A stretch of DNA of 64,000 bases from Thermoanaerobacterales bacterium (GCA_012840135.1 DUMA01000023.1:124001-188000); one strand, 5' to 3'. Counted from the first letter of the stretch, positions 25,578 to 33,882 are shown. Notes: a model not told the origin generated them from the sequence alone. A program made the numbers and translations.

Positions 25578-26897
25578 GTGAAGTTCAATCTTTTTACTTT
25601 TAGACATATTTTATTGGCAGCAGGAGTTACGGGATTAGTATTTATTTTGTTTTTCAGTTCATCGGTGATGCCGTTTTCCACGGTATTGGCCGAATCTTTG
25701 AACGCCGACGGCTCAGAGCCCTTTATTACAGTGCTGGCATACCATCATATAATCCCGGGGCAGCTTCCAAAAGGCGCCACCAGCCGGGCGGTAATACCGC
25801 TGTCGGAATTTGAAGCCCAGATGAAATACCTTTACGATAATGGATATTACACTGCATCCCTCAAGGATGTGGAGGATTTTATATACCACAAAAAAGCGCT
25901 GCCCGAAAAGACGGTGCTGATAACCTTTGACGACGGCTACGAATCAAATTTCGTATATGCTTTTCCCGTTTTAAAAATTTATAATTTCAGGGCCACCATT
26001 TTTCTTATCGGAAACAGAATAGTTCAAAAAGAAGAACCCTTTGATCCCGACAGGCTATCGATGCTTTCCTTCAGGCAAATTAAAGAAATGCTCGGCAGTG
26101 GCCTGGTAGAATTCGGAAGTCATACTTTCAATGCCCATGAATATATAGGTAATAAACCGGCACTCCTCTCCATGGACAAGGAACAGATTGAAGAAGATTT
26201 TATCCGGGAAAATGAACTTTTTGCCAAAAACGGCCTGCCATCTTCAATAGCCATAGCATATCCCTATGGAAGGTTTAACAGTGTGGTTCTGGAAATCTCA
26301 AAAAAGTTTGGCTTAAAATTGGGTTTCAATCTCAGAGATGGCATTGTCCGACAAAACTCAGACCCCTATACTTTAAACAGAATTGTAGTGCCTCCCGGGA
26401 CCGATATCCAGGCATATAAAACACTGTTGAAAGATTTTACCCAAAGGCCTCCCGGTTTTAAAAATACCATTTTCTTGAAAATAGGTTCCCGGACAGCATA
26501 TATTAAAGGCAGACCTTCGCTGCTGGACTATTACCCCTTTATTCAGAACGGCAGCACCATGGTGCCCCTGAGATTCATAGCTCAGAGCCTCGGGGCCCGG
26601 GTGGACTGGATTCCGGCAGAAAACAAAATCACGGTAAGCACTCCGGAAAAAGATATTGAATTGTGGGTAAGACCTCTTACCATCCATTATGACAATGGAG
26701 TGCCTTCGGGAAATGCCGGAAATTCAAGCTGGCAGGAGGCTGTCGTCAACGGAAAAAGAGTCTTTCTGGAAGCCCCTCCGATAGTCAGGTTCGATCGGGT
26801 CATGGTGCCCCTCCGGTTTCTGTCAGAGGCCCTGGGATTTGAGGTAAAATGGTATCAGGACCAGAGGATGGTAGAGATAATGCATGAAGAATCCTGA
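25578..26897 (+). CDS. Polysaccharide deacetylase with C-terminal stalk domains
   Basis: A 439-residue exported protein. The start GTG 25578 follows CCGGAGG; the frame is open further upstream but without a ribosome site. A membrane segment (ILLAAGVTGLVFILFFSSSV) precedes a NodB-type deacetylase domain with ITVLAYHHI, the metal/catalytic LITFDDGYESNF, the histidine pair of GSHTFNAH and AIAYPYGRF. Two copper-amine-oxidase-like stalk repeats end the protein (STMVPLRFIAQSLGARVDW, DRVMVPLRFLSEALGFEVKW), the same module as in the amidase. It is likely to deacetylate peptidoglycan or another wall glycan at the cell surface. It is divergent from the DUF92 fusion gene; the 238-base gap is AT-rich. 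Confidence 0.9.
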   Translation: MKFNLFTFRHILLAAGVTGLVFILFFSSSVMPFSTVLAESLNADGSEPFITVLAYHHIIPGQLPKGATSRAVIPLSEFEAQMKYLYDNGYYTASLKDVEDFIYHKKALPEKTVLITFDDGYESNFVYAFPVLKIYNFRATIFLIGNRIVQKEEPFDPDRLSMLSFRQIKEMLGSGLVEFGSHTFNAHEYIGNKPALLSMDKEQIEEDFIRENELFAKNGLPSSIAIAYPYGRFNSVVLEISKKFGLKLGFNLRDGIVRQNSDPYTLNRIVVPPGTDIQAYKTLLKDFTQRPPGFKNTIFLKIGSRTAYIKGRPSLLDYYPFIQNGSTMVPLRFIAQSLGARVDWIPAENKITVSTPEKDIELWVRPLTIHYDNGVPSGNAGNSSWQEAVVNGKRVFLEAPPIVRFDRVMVPLRFLSEALGFEVKWYQDQRMVEIMHEES

Positions 26898-27038
26898 CTG
26901 AACCGTCATGTTGCCGGGATGTGCTCCCTTCCAAAAACAACTTCTTCGTACATGAAGATAAATTTAATTTATTTGTAATATTCAAAAGGAACTTTCTGGT
27001 ATAGAATTATAATAGAGTTTTAAAAGGAGGTTGGTCTA

Positions 27039-29348
27039 ATGAGGAAAAAGGGGTTTTTAACATGGATTGTTGTGATGCTAGTGGTATGTCTCGCTCTCCC
27101 GGCCTATGCGGCGGGGATGAGCTCCAATGCGCCAAAAGAATCGGTGACAGAAGCGGCCGTCTCATCTTCTATCGGCGATCCGGCCAAAGATGTAAAGATT
27201 ACGCAGGATAAAGCCCTAGAGATAGTAAAGGGATTTTTTGAAGTGCCGGAAGACTTCAAACCGGAAGTCTATCTGAATACCGGGTGGCAGCCCGGCAACC
27301 GCAGGGTCTGGACCATAAATTTCTACAAACCTTTTTTTTCAATTTATGCCATAGTTGACGCAGACAGCGGTGAAATCATATCCTACAATATGAATGAAGA
27401 CTGGAGCACTCCATACGGCAAGCGCAGGGTTTTCCTGGCCAGATACACCCAGGAGGAAGCTAGGGTGTTTGCGGAAAACTTTATCAAAAAGATTGCCCCC
27501 GACAAATTCTCCAGGGTAAATTTCATGGAACAGAACTATTACACTGGCCCCAAGTTCGGAGGGTTGTTTGAACCCACATCTTATTTTTTCAGGTTTGTCA
27601 GATCCGATGAAAATATTCAGCCCGTAGATTCTTATTACGGCGAAGAAGGTATTAACGTCACAGTAAACGCAGCCTCCGGCAAGGTAGTGAGCTACAATCT
27701 GAACTGGTCGGAAGATAAGCCATCAAATGAAAAAACCATATCCAAAAAGCAGGCCGAAGAGATTTACACAAAATATCTGGGGCCCCAGCTTGTTTACGTT
27801 CGGGGTTTCGATGAAGCAAAAGGAAAAATCGAAGATTTTGCAAGGCTTATGTACGTACCGCAAAGGTTCGGTTATACGGGGCCTCCCCTGACCATAAGAG
27901 CAGCGGACGGAGCCCTTATAAACTATGCCGGTGATGAGGTTAAGGGGATCGAACCTCTGACGGAAATAGATTTTTCCGGCGCAAAGACCATCAATGCCGT
28001 AAAGCTCAAAACCCCTCTTACAGAGGAACAGGCCTTAAAACTGGCGGAAGAAGAAATCAAGAAGTTCGGCTTTTCGGACATGATTTTACAGTCCTTCAAC
28101 AATGGTCCATATCCCACTAAAACGCAGGACCTCTTTTTCTTCAATTTCAACTCCACCGGCGGTGAGGGAGCAAATGCCAGCGTCACCGTAAATGCGGTCA
28201 CCGGTAGCGTGCAGAATTTTGGTTTTTGGAAAAACACCGGATCTTACTATCCCGAAACGTTAAAAGAATCTTCTTCTCCCGAAATCCTCGGCTGGGAAGA
28301 TGCAAAAAACATAGCTCTACAATATATAAAAAAATATTTGCCCGATAAAGCCGACAATGTGTATTTTATGGACTATCCCCAGGAAATAAATCCAAAATCC
28401 GAAGCCCCATACCAACCTTATTACTTTAATTTCACGCGTTCAGTCAACGGTATACCCTATATCGGGAACAATATAAGCATCGGCGTGGATTCAAAGGGAA
28501 ATATTATAAGTTTAAATTACGCCTGGGATGATATCACCTTTCCGGCTCCTGAAAAAAATATCCTTTCCAGGGAAAAAGCGGCAAAAATAATGCTCGATGA
28601 GATGGGTATTACATTAGCATATATCATGCCCAAGATGTACGCCTACTACGGGCCCGTTGCTCCGGCACCGCCGCAAAAACCTGAAAAAATTCTGGTGTAC
28701 ACCTTGAAACGTTTATACGATGCGGCATATATAGATCCTATTACAGGTGACGTCTTAAATTACGCCTTTAAACAGCCCGGCATCAAAAATCCCGTATCCC
28801 CCCTAGTAAATATTAAGGGAGAAACCGGCAGGCGGGAGGCGGAACTCCTGATGTACCAGGGGATCTTCGAGCCTTCTATGAATATTGACTTAGAATCGGT
28901 TCCCAGCATTAAGGAGGCCGTAAAGTTTTTCGCGTCATGTCTGGGCCTGGGGCCGCAAATGTATGTATACGGACCAAATGTAGACGAAAAGAAGGACCCA
29001 TATAAAAAATACATCGAAGCGGCTTTGGAACAGAAACTTATAACCGGCTCCGAAGCAAAAAATCTCGACAGGCCCCTCGATAGGCAGGAGCTGGCTAAAC
29101 TTGCGGTAAGATTCATGGGATTTGACGTTCTGGCAGCAAAGGGAGAAATATTCAAGCTGGATGTAAGTGACAGTGTCGATATCGACAGAGGTTTTGAAGG
29201 TTACATCTCATCAGCTCTGGCGCTGGGTATCATGGAAAAGTCTGATGATAAGTTTTTACCAAAGAATGAGGTAAAATTCGGAGATATGGTGAAGACCCTT
29301 TACAAGGCGGCACAGATTCTGGAGGCTGATGGCCAGATGCCGGATTAA
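27039..29348 (+). CDS. Exported YcdB/YcdC-repeat protein with SLH-like C-terminus
   Basis: A 769-residue secreted protein: signal peptide ending in PAYAAG, then tandem PepSY-like YcdB/YcdC repeats. Each repeat has a hydrophobic strand followed by a (V/I)DA(D/A)SG(E/K)(I/V)(I/V)SYN motif, seen as VDADSGEIISYNM, VNAASGKVVSYNL, VNAVTGSVQNFGF and VDSKGNIISLNY. The last ~120 residues resemble S-layer-homology modules (DRPLDRQELAKLAVRFMGF, ISSALALGIMEKSDDKFLP), suggesting anchoring to the cell wall. The start has AAAAGGAGG upstream. Expression alongside wall-modifying genes suggests an envelope role; the PepSY-like units may inhibit a peptidase (inference). Confidence 0.8.
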   Translation: MRKKGFLTWIVVMLVVCLALPAYAAGMSSNAPKESVTEAAVSSSIGDPAKDVKITQDKALEIVKGFFEVPEDFKPEVYLNTGWQPGNRRVWTINFYKPFFSIYAIVDADSGEIISYNMNEDWSTPYGKRRVFLARYTQEEARVFAENFIKKIAPDKFSRVNFMEQNYYTGPKFGGLFEPTSYFFRFVRSDENIQPVDSYYGEEGINVTVNAASGKVVSYNLNWSEDKPSNEKTISKKQAEEIYTKYLGPQLVYVRGFDEAKGKIEDFARLMYVPQRFGYTGPPLTIRAADGALINYAGDEVKGIEPLTEIDFSGAKTINAVKLKTPLTEEQALKLAEEEIKKFGFSDMILQSFNNGPYPTKTQDLFFFNFNSTGGEGANASVTVNAVTGSVQNFGFWKNTGSYYPETLKESSSPEILGWEDAKNIALQYIKKYLPDKADNVYFMDYPQEINPKSEAPYQPYYFNFTRSVNGIPYIGNNISIGVDSKGNIISLNYAWDDITFPAPEKNILSREKAAKIMLDEMGITLAYIMPKMYAYYGPVAPAPPQKPEKILVYTLKRLYDAAYIDPITGDVLNYAFKQPGIKNPVSPLVNIKGETGRREAELLMYQGIFEPSMNIDLESVPSIKEAVKFFASCLGLGPQMYVYGPNVDEKKDPYKKYIEAALEQKLITGSEAKNLDRPLDRQELAKLAVRFMGFDVLAAKGEIFKLDVSDSVDIDRGFEGYISSALALGIMEKSDDKFLPKNEVKFGDMVKTLYKAAQILEADGQMPD

Positions 29349-29401
29349 TCGGGACTTGCGAAGCGCAAATTGCATTAACTCAAAGGCTTGAGCCTTCTCG
29401 C

Positions 29402-30865
29402 TTACCATCTTGTAAAGATATGAAATTTATCGCCTATCTTGTAACCTATTGCTAAAAACAATATTACCCCCATGGCTATGAGGACCGAAATGCGCTGTTT
29501 GGCGATTAAAAGCGGAGACGAAAGAATCACTGCCAGCAATACAAAGGCTGCCCAGGAAGTGCTCACAGGATTTATGACCTTAATCCCGGCGGGAAATTCC
29601 CGGGTATGGCCGACGTATTTCTTGCGTGTCCCGGTGGCTGCCACACTGCCTGGATAAATGGCGGCGGTTTCCGGTGCCATTTCCGGAACCCTTACTCCGA
29701 AAGAGCTCACCCGGCGCTTTTTAAGAAAAGCTATATAAGCCAATAAAATAATTCCCCAGTTAAAAAACTGCATGAAGCCTGCTGCGCTGGTGATGTATTC
29801 GTAAACATCTCTCGGAAGTAGATAAGATAACACCACCGCCAGCGTAAGGCCGATGCTGCTTACTCCCAGGGCGTAAACCGGAACGCCGTGGGAGTTTTCT
29901 TTAGTAAAGATACTTGGTGCCCACTCTCCCTGTCCCAGCGAAAATAGCACCCGAGTCACGCCAAACATGGCAGCGTTCATGGTGGTGAGGGCGGCTGTAA
30001 GTATAACAAAATTGAGTATGGAGTCAATATACGGGACTCTAACATAGGTAAACATGGCGACAAAGGGGCTGGCATTGGTTGGAATCCTGTTCCATGGAGT
30101 CAATATCAGTAAAATAGTTAATGAAATAAGATAAAGGCCGATAAGAATGAAAAATATGCTGTGGATACCTTTGGGTACATTTTTCCGGGGATCTTCCACG
30201 CTGCTGGCAGCCATGGCCGCCACTTCTATGCCGCCGAAGGGTATCAACGACATCAGCATCGCCCCGAAAAACCCTCTTATACCTCCTGCGAAAAATCCCC
30301 CGCCAGCATAAAAGTTTTCAATTCCTACAGTGGGGCTTTGAAAATGGGTCAGTATAACCCCTAACCCCACCAATATCATGGCAGCCAGTGCTCCCACCTT
30401 GATAAATGAAAACCACGCTTCCACTCCTCCGAATTCCTTTGTGCCCTTGAAATTTAGATAAACTACCATTACCGAATAAATAAGCGTAAAAAGCCACAGC
30501 GGCACACGCAAAAACCAGTATCGGGTAAATATTCCTGAAGCCGTAACTTCGCTAGACATTACCAGCACCCCCGCTATCCAGTATATCCATCCGCTCATGA
30601 AGCCGGCGGCTTTACCCAGATAATCCTGGGTATATACCCTGAAGGAACCTGCCGCCGGGTTTGCGGTGGACATTTCCCCCAGGGCGCAAAATACCCTGCA
30701 CATGACAAAGGCTGATAGGCCATAGTTGAGTATCACCGCCGGTCCCGAAAGCCGGATGGCAAGACCGGAAGCCAGAAAAAAACCCGCTCCTATGATGCCC
30801 CCTACTCCCATCATTATATACTGGCCGAGAGAGAGCTTTTCTCCTGTTATTTTGCTTTTATGCAA
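29402..30865 (-). CDS. APC-superfamily amino acid permease
   Basis: A 487-residue membrane transporter with about 12 hydrophobic segments. The first segment has LGQYIMMGVGGIIGAGFFLA, the GxGIGxG-type substrate loop of APC permeases; PFGGIEVAAMAASSVEDPRK is the segment-6 signature. It likely imports an amino acid by proton symport or exchange. I prefer TTG 30865, with AAGGTGG seven bases before; an ATG 21 bases upstream lacks a ribosome site. A weak sigma-54-like site lies ~39 bases upstream. A ~50-residue hydrophilic insert (RVSSFGVRVPEMAPETAAIY onward) separates late helices. Confidence 0.88.
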   Translation of the reverse strand: MHKSKITGEKLSLGQYIMMGVGGIIGAGFFLASGLAIRLSGPAVILNYGLSAFVMCRVFCALGEMSTANPAAGSFRVYTQDYLGKAAGFMSGWIYWIAGVLVMSSEVTASGIFTRYWFLRVPLWLFTLIYSVMVVYLNFKGTKEFGGVEAWFSFIKVGALAAMILVGLGVILTHFQSPTVGIENFYAGGGFFAGGIRGFFGAMLMSLIPFGGIEVAAMAASSVEDPRKNVPKGIHSIFFILIGLYLISLTILLILTPWNRIPTNASPFVAMFTYVRVPYIDSILNFVILTAALTTMNAAMFGVTRVLFSLGQGEWAPSIFTKENSHGVPVYALGVSSIGLTLAVVLSYLLPRDVYEYITSAAGFMQFFNWGIILLAYIAFLKKRRVSSFGVRVPEMAPETAAIYPGSVAATGTRKKYVGHTREFPAGIKVINPVSTSWAAFVLLAVILSSPLLIAKQRISVLIAMGVILFLAIGYKIGDKFHIFTRW

Positions 30866-30903
30866 TCTCAAGCCACCTTCGATCATTTTTTTTTAGTTTA
30901 TCC

Positions 30904-30920
30904 AGCACAATCCGCACCAA
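30904..30920 (-). promoter_or_regulatory. Weak sigma-54-like promoter for the permease gene
   Basis: On the minus strand TTGGTGCGGATTGTGCT keeps the invariant GG and GC with exactly ten bases between them and matches most of YTGGCACGrNNNTTGCW, with three mismatches. The predicted start point is ~28 bases from the TTG codon. Confidence 0.35.
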
Positions 30921-30960
30921 TGCAGAAGATTTTTGTTTCAGTCGGTACAACAAATATGTA

Positions 30961-30983
30961 AAGCTCCGGAATGTCCGGAGCTT
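30961..30983 (-). terminator. Hairpin after the small membrane protein gene
   Basis: AAGCTCCGG and CCGGAGCTT form a perfect nine-bp stem with a five-base loop, 14 bases after the stop of the 61-residue protein. The T-run is poor (CTTTACAT), so termination may be partial. Confidence 0.55.
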
Positions 30984-30996
30984 TACTTGCTTGAGT

Positions 30997-31182
30997 TTAA
31001 GGCCTGAATGTCGTATCGATGAATAAATCTAAGATTGCCGCAGTAAACAAGAGCGATACTCCTATAATTGATATTATATCGCCGATTATGATCAATCTTC
31101 TTTTTCTATCTTGCTGCTGCGGTTTCATTTCTGGGTTTTGAATACCGGCATTGCTTTTTTCATCATCAACGACTATAGTCAC
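30997..31182 (-). CDS. Small single-pass membrane protein, unknown
   Basis: A 61-residue protein with a polar, glutamine-rich N-terminal half (NPEMKPQQQDRKRR) and one hydrophobic stretch (LIIIGDIISIIGVSLLFTAA) near the C-terminus. The GTG start overlaps the stop of the preceding gene (GTGA), so translation is coupled. It belongs to the small-gene cluster sharing GCATATTATR boxes. No family recognised. Confidence 0.65.
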   Translation of the reverse strand: MTIVVDDEKSNAGIQNPEMKPQQQDRKRRLIIIGDIISIIGVSLLFTAAILDLFIDTTFRP

Positions 31183-31514
31183 TTTTCAACACATCCTCCC
31201 CCTTTTTGCCAGGAATCCAACAGATTTTTGATGTCATCGGGCATGGGACCTGCCGGTATGGACTGGGATACTTCAAAAACCAGATTTGCCAGGTATTTTT
31301 TCATGTCCGGCGAAAAGCTTTCAGTTAAATTTTTTACCATTTTAGCCGCATTTTCCGCATCCAATTCCCCTTTAATTCCGGCTCCTTCCATGATTTCTTT
31401 CATCGCATCAGGATTGTCAGGTGTCATCCCGAACTTTGTAAAGATTTCACCGAGTTTTTCAGGAGTATTTGCAGATTTGATGATTTCCTCTTTCATTTCT
31501 TCAAATTTATTCAT
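31179..31514 (-). CDS. Small soluble protein of unknown function
   Basis: A 111-residue helical, acidic protein (MNKFEEMKEEIIKSANTPEK; MKKYLANLVFEVSQS; C-terminal QKGGGCVEK). It has no signal peptide or membrane segment, and the only cysteine is near the end. The ATG has GAGGGGGAT upstream. It is the first gene of a two-gene unit with the small membrane protein, and a GCATATTATG box stands 37 bases before its start. No family was recognised. Confidence 0.7.
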   Translation of the reverse strand: MNKFEEMKEEIIKSANTPEKLGEIFTKFGMTPDNPDAMKEIMEGAGIKGELDAENAAKMVKNLTESFSPDMKKYLANLVFEVSQSIPAGPMPDDIKNLLDSWQKGGGCVEK

Positions 31515-31550
31515 GTTTTGATCCCCCTCAAAAAAATTATATTGCTTCTA

Positions 31551-31576
31551 CATAATATGCGGACTTTTGAAAAAGT
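31551..31576 (-). promoter_or_regulatory. GCATATTATR-box promoter, site 1
   Basis: On the minus strand GCATATTATG (31560-31551) is preceded, 14 bases before CATA, by ACT. This fits a sigma-K-like pattern (AC...CATANNNTA) at its -35 and, with one mismatch, at its -10. The ATG of the 111-residue gene is 36 bases downstream. Confidence 0.5.
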
Positions 31577-31659
31577 TGCTTCGATCATGTTCCTATTCTT
31601 GATAATAAGATATTCAAAGACGGTTTTTTCTGTGACATTGCGTTATTGAAAAGCTGAGT

Positions 31660-31690
31660 GTGTCACCACAGAGGAAAATAGCATATTATA
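31660..31690 (+). promoter_or_regulatory. GCATATTATR-box promoter, site 2
   Basis: GTGTCACC, then 14 bases, then CATATTATA. The same GTGTCACC-N14-CATATTAT arrangement occurs upstream of the second microprotein gene at 33606. The similarity continues past the box (TATACCAGGGC against TGTATCAGGGC). Confidence 0.6.
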
Positions 31691-31740
31691 TACCAGGGCG
31701 ACACCAGAAAGCCTTAAAAACTGAAAGGAGGAGGCAAGTA

Positions 31741-31845
31741 TGAATCAAAGCATATTCTGGATCTGGCTCATAATTTTCCTCATCATCCTGATCCCCATAA
31801 TCATAATCTTCTTCCCGCTGCTTGGCAAATCCGAAAAAGCTTAGT
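31741..31845 (+). CDS. Membrane microprotein, 34 residues (paralogue 1)
   Basis: A very short gene with a strong ribosome site (AGGAGGAGG) and ATG. The product begins MNQSIFWIWLIIFLIILIP and ends FFPLLGKSEKA, a single transmembrane helix with almost no polar part. The paralogue at 33681 shares the pattern M-x-Q-[ST]-IFWI..., the central LIP, and FFPLLG. Such conservation of sequence, length, ribosome site and promoter argues that it is translated. Function unknown; small membrane peptides of this kind often act in sporulation or stress (known only in general). Confidence 0.75.
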
Positions 31846-31856
31846 AACATCAAAAA

Positions 31857-31890
31857 AATTAGAGAGCTCCGAAAATCGGGCTCTCTAATT
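31857..31890. terminator. Bidirectional terminator between microprotein and subtilase genes
   Basis: AATTAGAGAGC and GCTCTCTAATT form an 11-bp stem with an inner CCGA/TCGG pairing. It is flanked by A-rich and T-rich runs and lies between convergent genes. Confidence 0.8.
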
Positions 31891-31900
31891 AGTTTTATAA

Positions 31901-33085
31901 CTACTGGCTTTCGTAGCCTTTCCTTGGACTCTTTATTCCCGCTGTGGCTTTTGATACATTCACCAAGCCTGCTCCCTGTTTGTTTTTAGGAAGGCCAAGG
32001 TCAATAGCGGTGCTCATCAATATTTCCTTTACCTTTGCCGGGCTCATATTTGCCTTTTCCAGAATCAGAGCGCATGCTGCAGTTACATGTGGTGATGCCA
32101 TAGAGGTCCCGCTCATGGATTTGTATCCGCCATCTTTGTAAGTTGAAGGGATGCCTGCTCCCGGAGCTATGACATCCACTTCGGGGCCTCCGCTGGAAAA
32201 CCATGCGGCCTTATTACCGGAATTGGATGCCGCAACTGCTATGACTTCAGGGTATTTGGCCGGGTACATCACCGAGTCATCACCACCGGAATTTCCGGCA
32301 GCAGCCACCAGCACTATATTTTGCCGGTACGCTTCTTTTATGGCTCTTTCAAGTGCCATACTGTTTTTGTTGAACCCAAAACTCATATTTATGACCCGGA
32401 CCTTTTTTTCTATGCACCAATTCAGAGCTTCAATCACATTGGATATATTGCCCCTGCCGCTTTTATCAAAAGCTTTTACAGGATATAAATCCACCTTCGG
32501 AGCAACGCCGACAACCCCTATATCGTTGTCAAGAGCTGCTATGGTTCCGGCCACATGGCTTCCATGGCCGTTATCGTCAATTGTGTTTTTGCAGTCCAGT
32601 ACCCCGCAGACCTCTTTTACGTTGTCCTTCAAGTCCGGATGATTAATATCTACGCCCGTATCGATTATACCAACCCTGATCCCTTCTCCCCTTATATCTC
32701 TCCATACCGGAGGAGCCTCTATCTTATGGACTCCCCAAGGAATTTCCTGGCTCATCTTTTTGATATCCATGGTCAGGAAAGGCACCACCTGGACTTCGCC
32801 TTCCAGATCATCCTCTATGAACTCGACCGTAGGGTCCATAGCCAAACTTCTTATTGAAGATTCCCCATTGCCCACTTCACATAAACATGCATTGGCCAGA
32901 GGAAGAAATTTCTTTACTTTTATTCCGTAGGTCTCTATTACCTCCTGACTCTTTCTTAAGGTGAGACCCTGCTTAAAACCAACTATTTTATATTTTGCTG
33001 TATTATTCAGCTCATTTACAAGATGAGCCCCCACAGCGCCAAGCACAACATTTAGACAATAAGGTATTACCAGTATTGGCAGCAT
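31901..33085 (-). CDS. Subtilisin-like serine protease (S8)
   Basis: A 394-residue subtilase. The catalytic triad is Asp in VGIIDTGVDINHPD, His in NGHGSHVAGTIAA and Ser in SGTSMASPHVT, with the oxyanion Asn in AAAGNSGGDD. The first ~110 residues form an I9-like propeptide (KYKIVGFKQGLTL, ACLCEVGNGES, VEFIEDDLEGEV). The N-terminus LPILVIPYCLNVVLGAVGAH is hydrophobic but lacks a clear signal pattern. The start has GAAGGGGGC upstream. Setting among small genes with sporulation-type promoter boxes suggests a sporulation or spore-coat role (inference). Confidence 0.93.
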   Translation of the reverse strand: MLPILVIPYCLNVVLGAVGAHLVNELNNTAKYKIVGFKQGLTLRKSQEVIETYGIKVKKFLPLANACLCEVGNGESSIRSLAMDPTVEFIEDDLEGEVQVVPFLTMDIKKMSQEIPWGVHKIEAPPVWRDIRGEGIRVGIIDTGVDINHPDLKDNVKEVCGVLDCKNTIDDNGHGSHVAGTIAALDNDIGVVGVAPKVDLYPVKAFDKSGRGNISNVIEALNWCIEKKVRVINMSFGFNKNSMALERAIKEAYRQNIVLVAAAGNSGGDDSVMYPAKYPEVIAVAASNSGNKAAWFSSGGPEVDVIAPGAGIPSTYKDGGYKSMSGTSMASPHVTAACALILEKANMSPAKVKEILMSTAIDLGLPKNKQGAGLVNVSKATAGIKSPRKGYESQ

Positions 33086-33134
33086 TCTATTGCCCCCTTC
33101 ATATATTTTCTGATAATAGCATATTCAGGGGGGC

Positions 33135-33160
33135 AACAATTGGTGATATTGCATATTATA
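33135..33160 (+). promoter_or_regulatory. GCATATTATR-box promoter, site 3
   Basis: GCATATTATA (33151-33160) stands 35 bases before the ATG of the coiled-coil gene and matches CATANNNTA. The upstream -35-like part (GCAACAA) is less well conserved than at sites 2 and 4. The divergent subtilase gene has a weaker AATATGCTA variant about 35 bases before its own start. Confidence 0.5.
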
Positions 33161-33195
33161 CATTAGACTCAAAATACGGTGAAAGGAGGTCTCCT

Positions 33196-33603
33196 ATGAC
33201 GAAAGAAGAACTGGAAAAAGCCTTGAAGGAGGTTGAAGAACAGAGAAATCAATTGAAAGAGGAATTAAATAAATTGGAAAATCCCGGCGAAGACAGTGTC
33301 GTCACCATGGCGGCGTCGGCAAAAAAGGCCCTGCATAACGCCATAAGCTCAGGCAATCTAAAAAACACGCTGGAGAAAGTTTCCGGCTCTCTGGACTTTA
33401 TGAAAACTGCCGTGACGAGTTTTTCGCAAATAATAGAAAAAGCTCAACAAAAAATGGAAGGGAAAGTCGAGGAGATAACCATCCAGGGCGGCATGACGGT
33501 CATGAGCGACATGTGGGTCCCCATGGTCCTTGGACTTATTCAAACTCAGGAATTCCAGCACATTATGGCAAATATGCTTGTAAAAATAATAAAAGATGCT
33601 TAA
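33196..33603 (+). CDS. Coiled-coil small protein, unknown
   Basis: A 135-residue protein. Residues ~2-30 form a charged coiled coil (EELEKALKEVEEQRNQLKEE). The middle is amphipathic and helical (AASAKKALHNAISSGNLKN) and the C-terminal third is methionine-rich and more hydrophobic (GGMTVMSDMWVPMVLGLI, FQHIMANMLVKIIKDA). AAAGGAGGT precedes the ATG at 33196; the frame is open upstream but without a ribosome site. It is divergent from the subtilase and followed by the second microprotein gene. No family was recognised. Confidence 0.75.
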   Translation: MTKEELEKALKEVEEQRNQLKEELNKLENPGEDSVVTMAASAKKALHNAISSGNLKNTLEKVSGSLDFMKTAVTSFSQIIEKAQQKMEGKVEEITIQGGMTVMSDMWVPMVLGLIQTQEFQHIMANMLVKIIKDA

Positions 33604-33605
33604 AG

Positions 33606-33636
33606 GTGTCACCGAAAATCGAAAATGCATATTATG
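33606..33636 (+). promoter_or_regulatory. GCATATTATR-box promoter, site 4
   Basis: GTGTCACC, 14 bases, CATATTATG. This is nearly identical in arrangement to site 2 and starts within the end of the coiled-coil gene, giving the second microprotein its own predicted promoter. Confidence 0.6.
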
Positions 33637-33680
33637 TATCAGGGCTAAAAAAACCCTAAAAATGAAAGGAGGAACCCTTA

Positions 33681-33776
33681 ATGACACAAACTATTTTCTG
33701 GATTTTCATCATAATCATCCTTATACTCCTGATCCCCATCTTTTTCCTGTTCTTCCCGCTACTTGGCACAAAGTAA
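33681..33776 (+). CDS. Membrane microprotein, 31 residues (paralogue 2)
   Basis: The product begins MTQTIFWIFIIIILILLIP and ends FFLFFPLLGTK, one hydrophobic helix. AAAGGAGGA lies nine bases before the ATG. It shares the IFWI start, the LIP turn and the FFPLLG end with the 34-residue protein at 31741, as well as the upstream promoter-like box, so the two are paralogous cassettes flanking the subtilase and coiled-coil genes. Confidence 0.75.
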   Translation: MTQTIFWIFIIIILILLIPIFFLFFPLLGTK

Positions 33777-33790
33777 GTTGGGATATGAAA

Positions 33791-33882
33791 TCAACCTGTG
33801 ATGTATTCACAGGTTGACCTATATTTTATTAAAAATAATATTATTGAATTTGTTGTTTTCCGGTATCCATACCGGTTTTTTT
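33791..33882 (+). terminator. Tandem hairpins after the second microprotein gene
   Basis: The first hairpin, TCAACCTGTGA/TCACAGGTTGA (33791-33817), has a perfect 11-bp stem without a T-run. The second, CCGGTAT-CC-ATACCGG (33860-33875), is followed by seven T residues and is a standard intrinsic terminator. Confidence 0.75.

Noticed and set aside
29345-29400. Fourth copy of the heptad-armed repeat after the YcdB/SLH gene
   Set aside because: The core is only partly conserved (CATTAACT, short hairpin, TTCTCG) and arms are short; mentioned as a possible relic but not listed as a feature.
31179-31514. Possible Nif11-like peptide-leader similarity of the 111-residue protein
   Set aside because: Only a loose helical pattern (SANTPEKLGEIFTKFGM) is shared; there is no double-glycine cleavage site with a core peptide and no maturation enzyme nearby.
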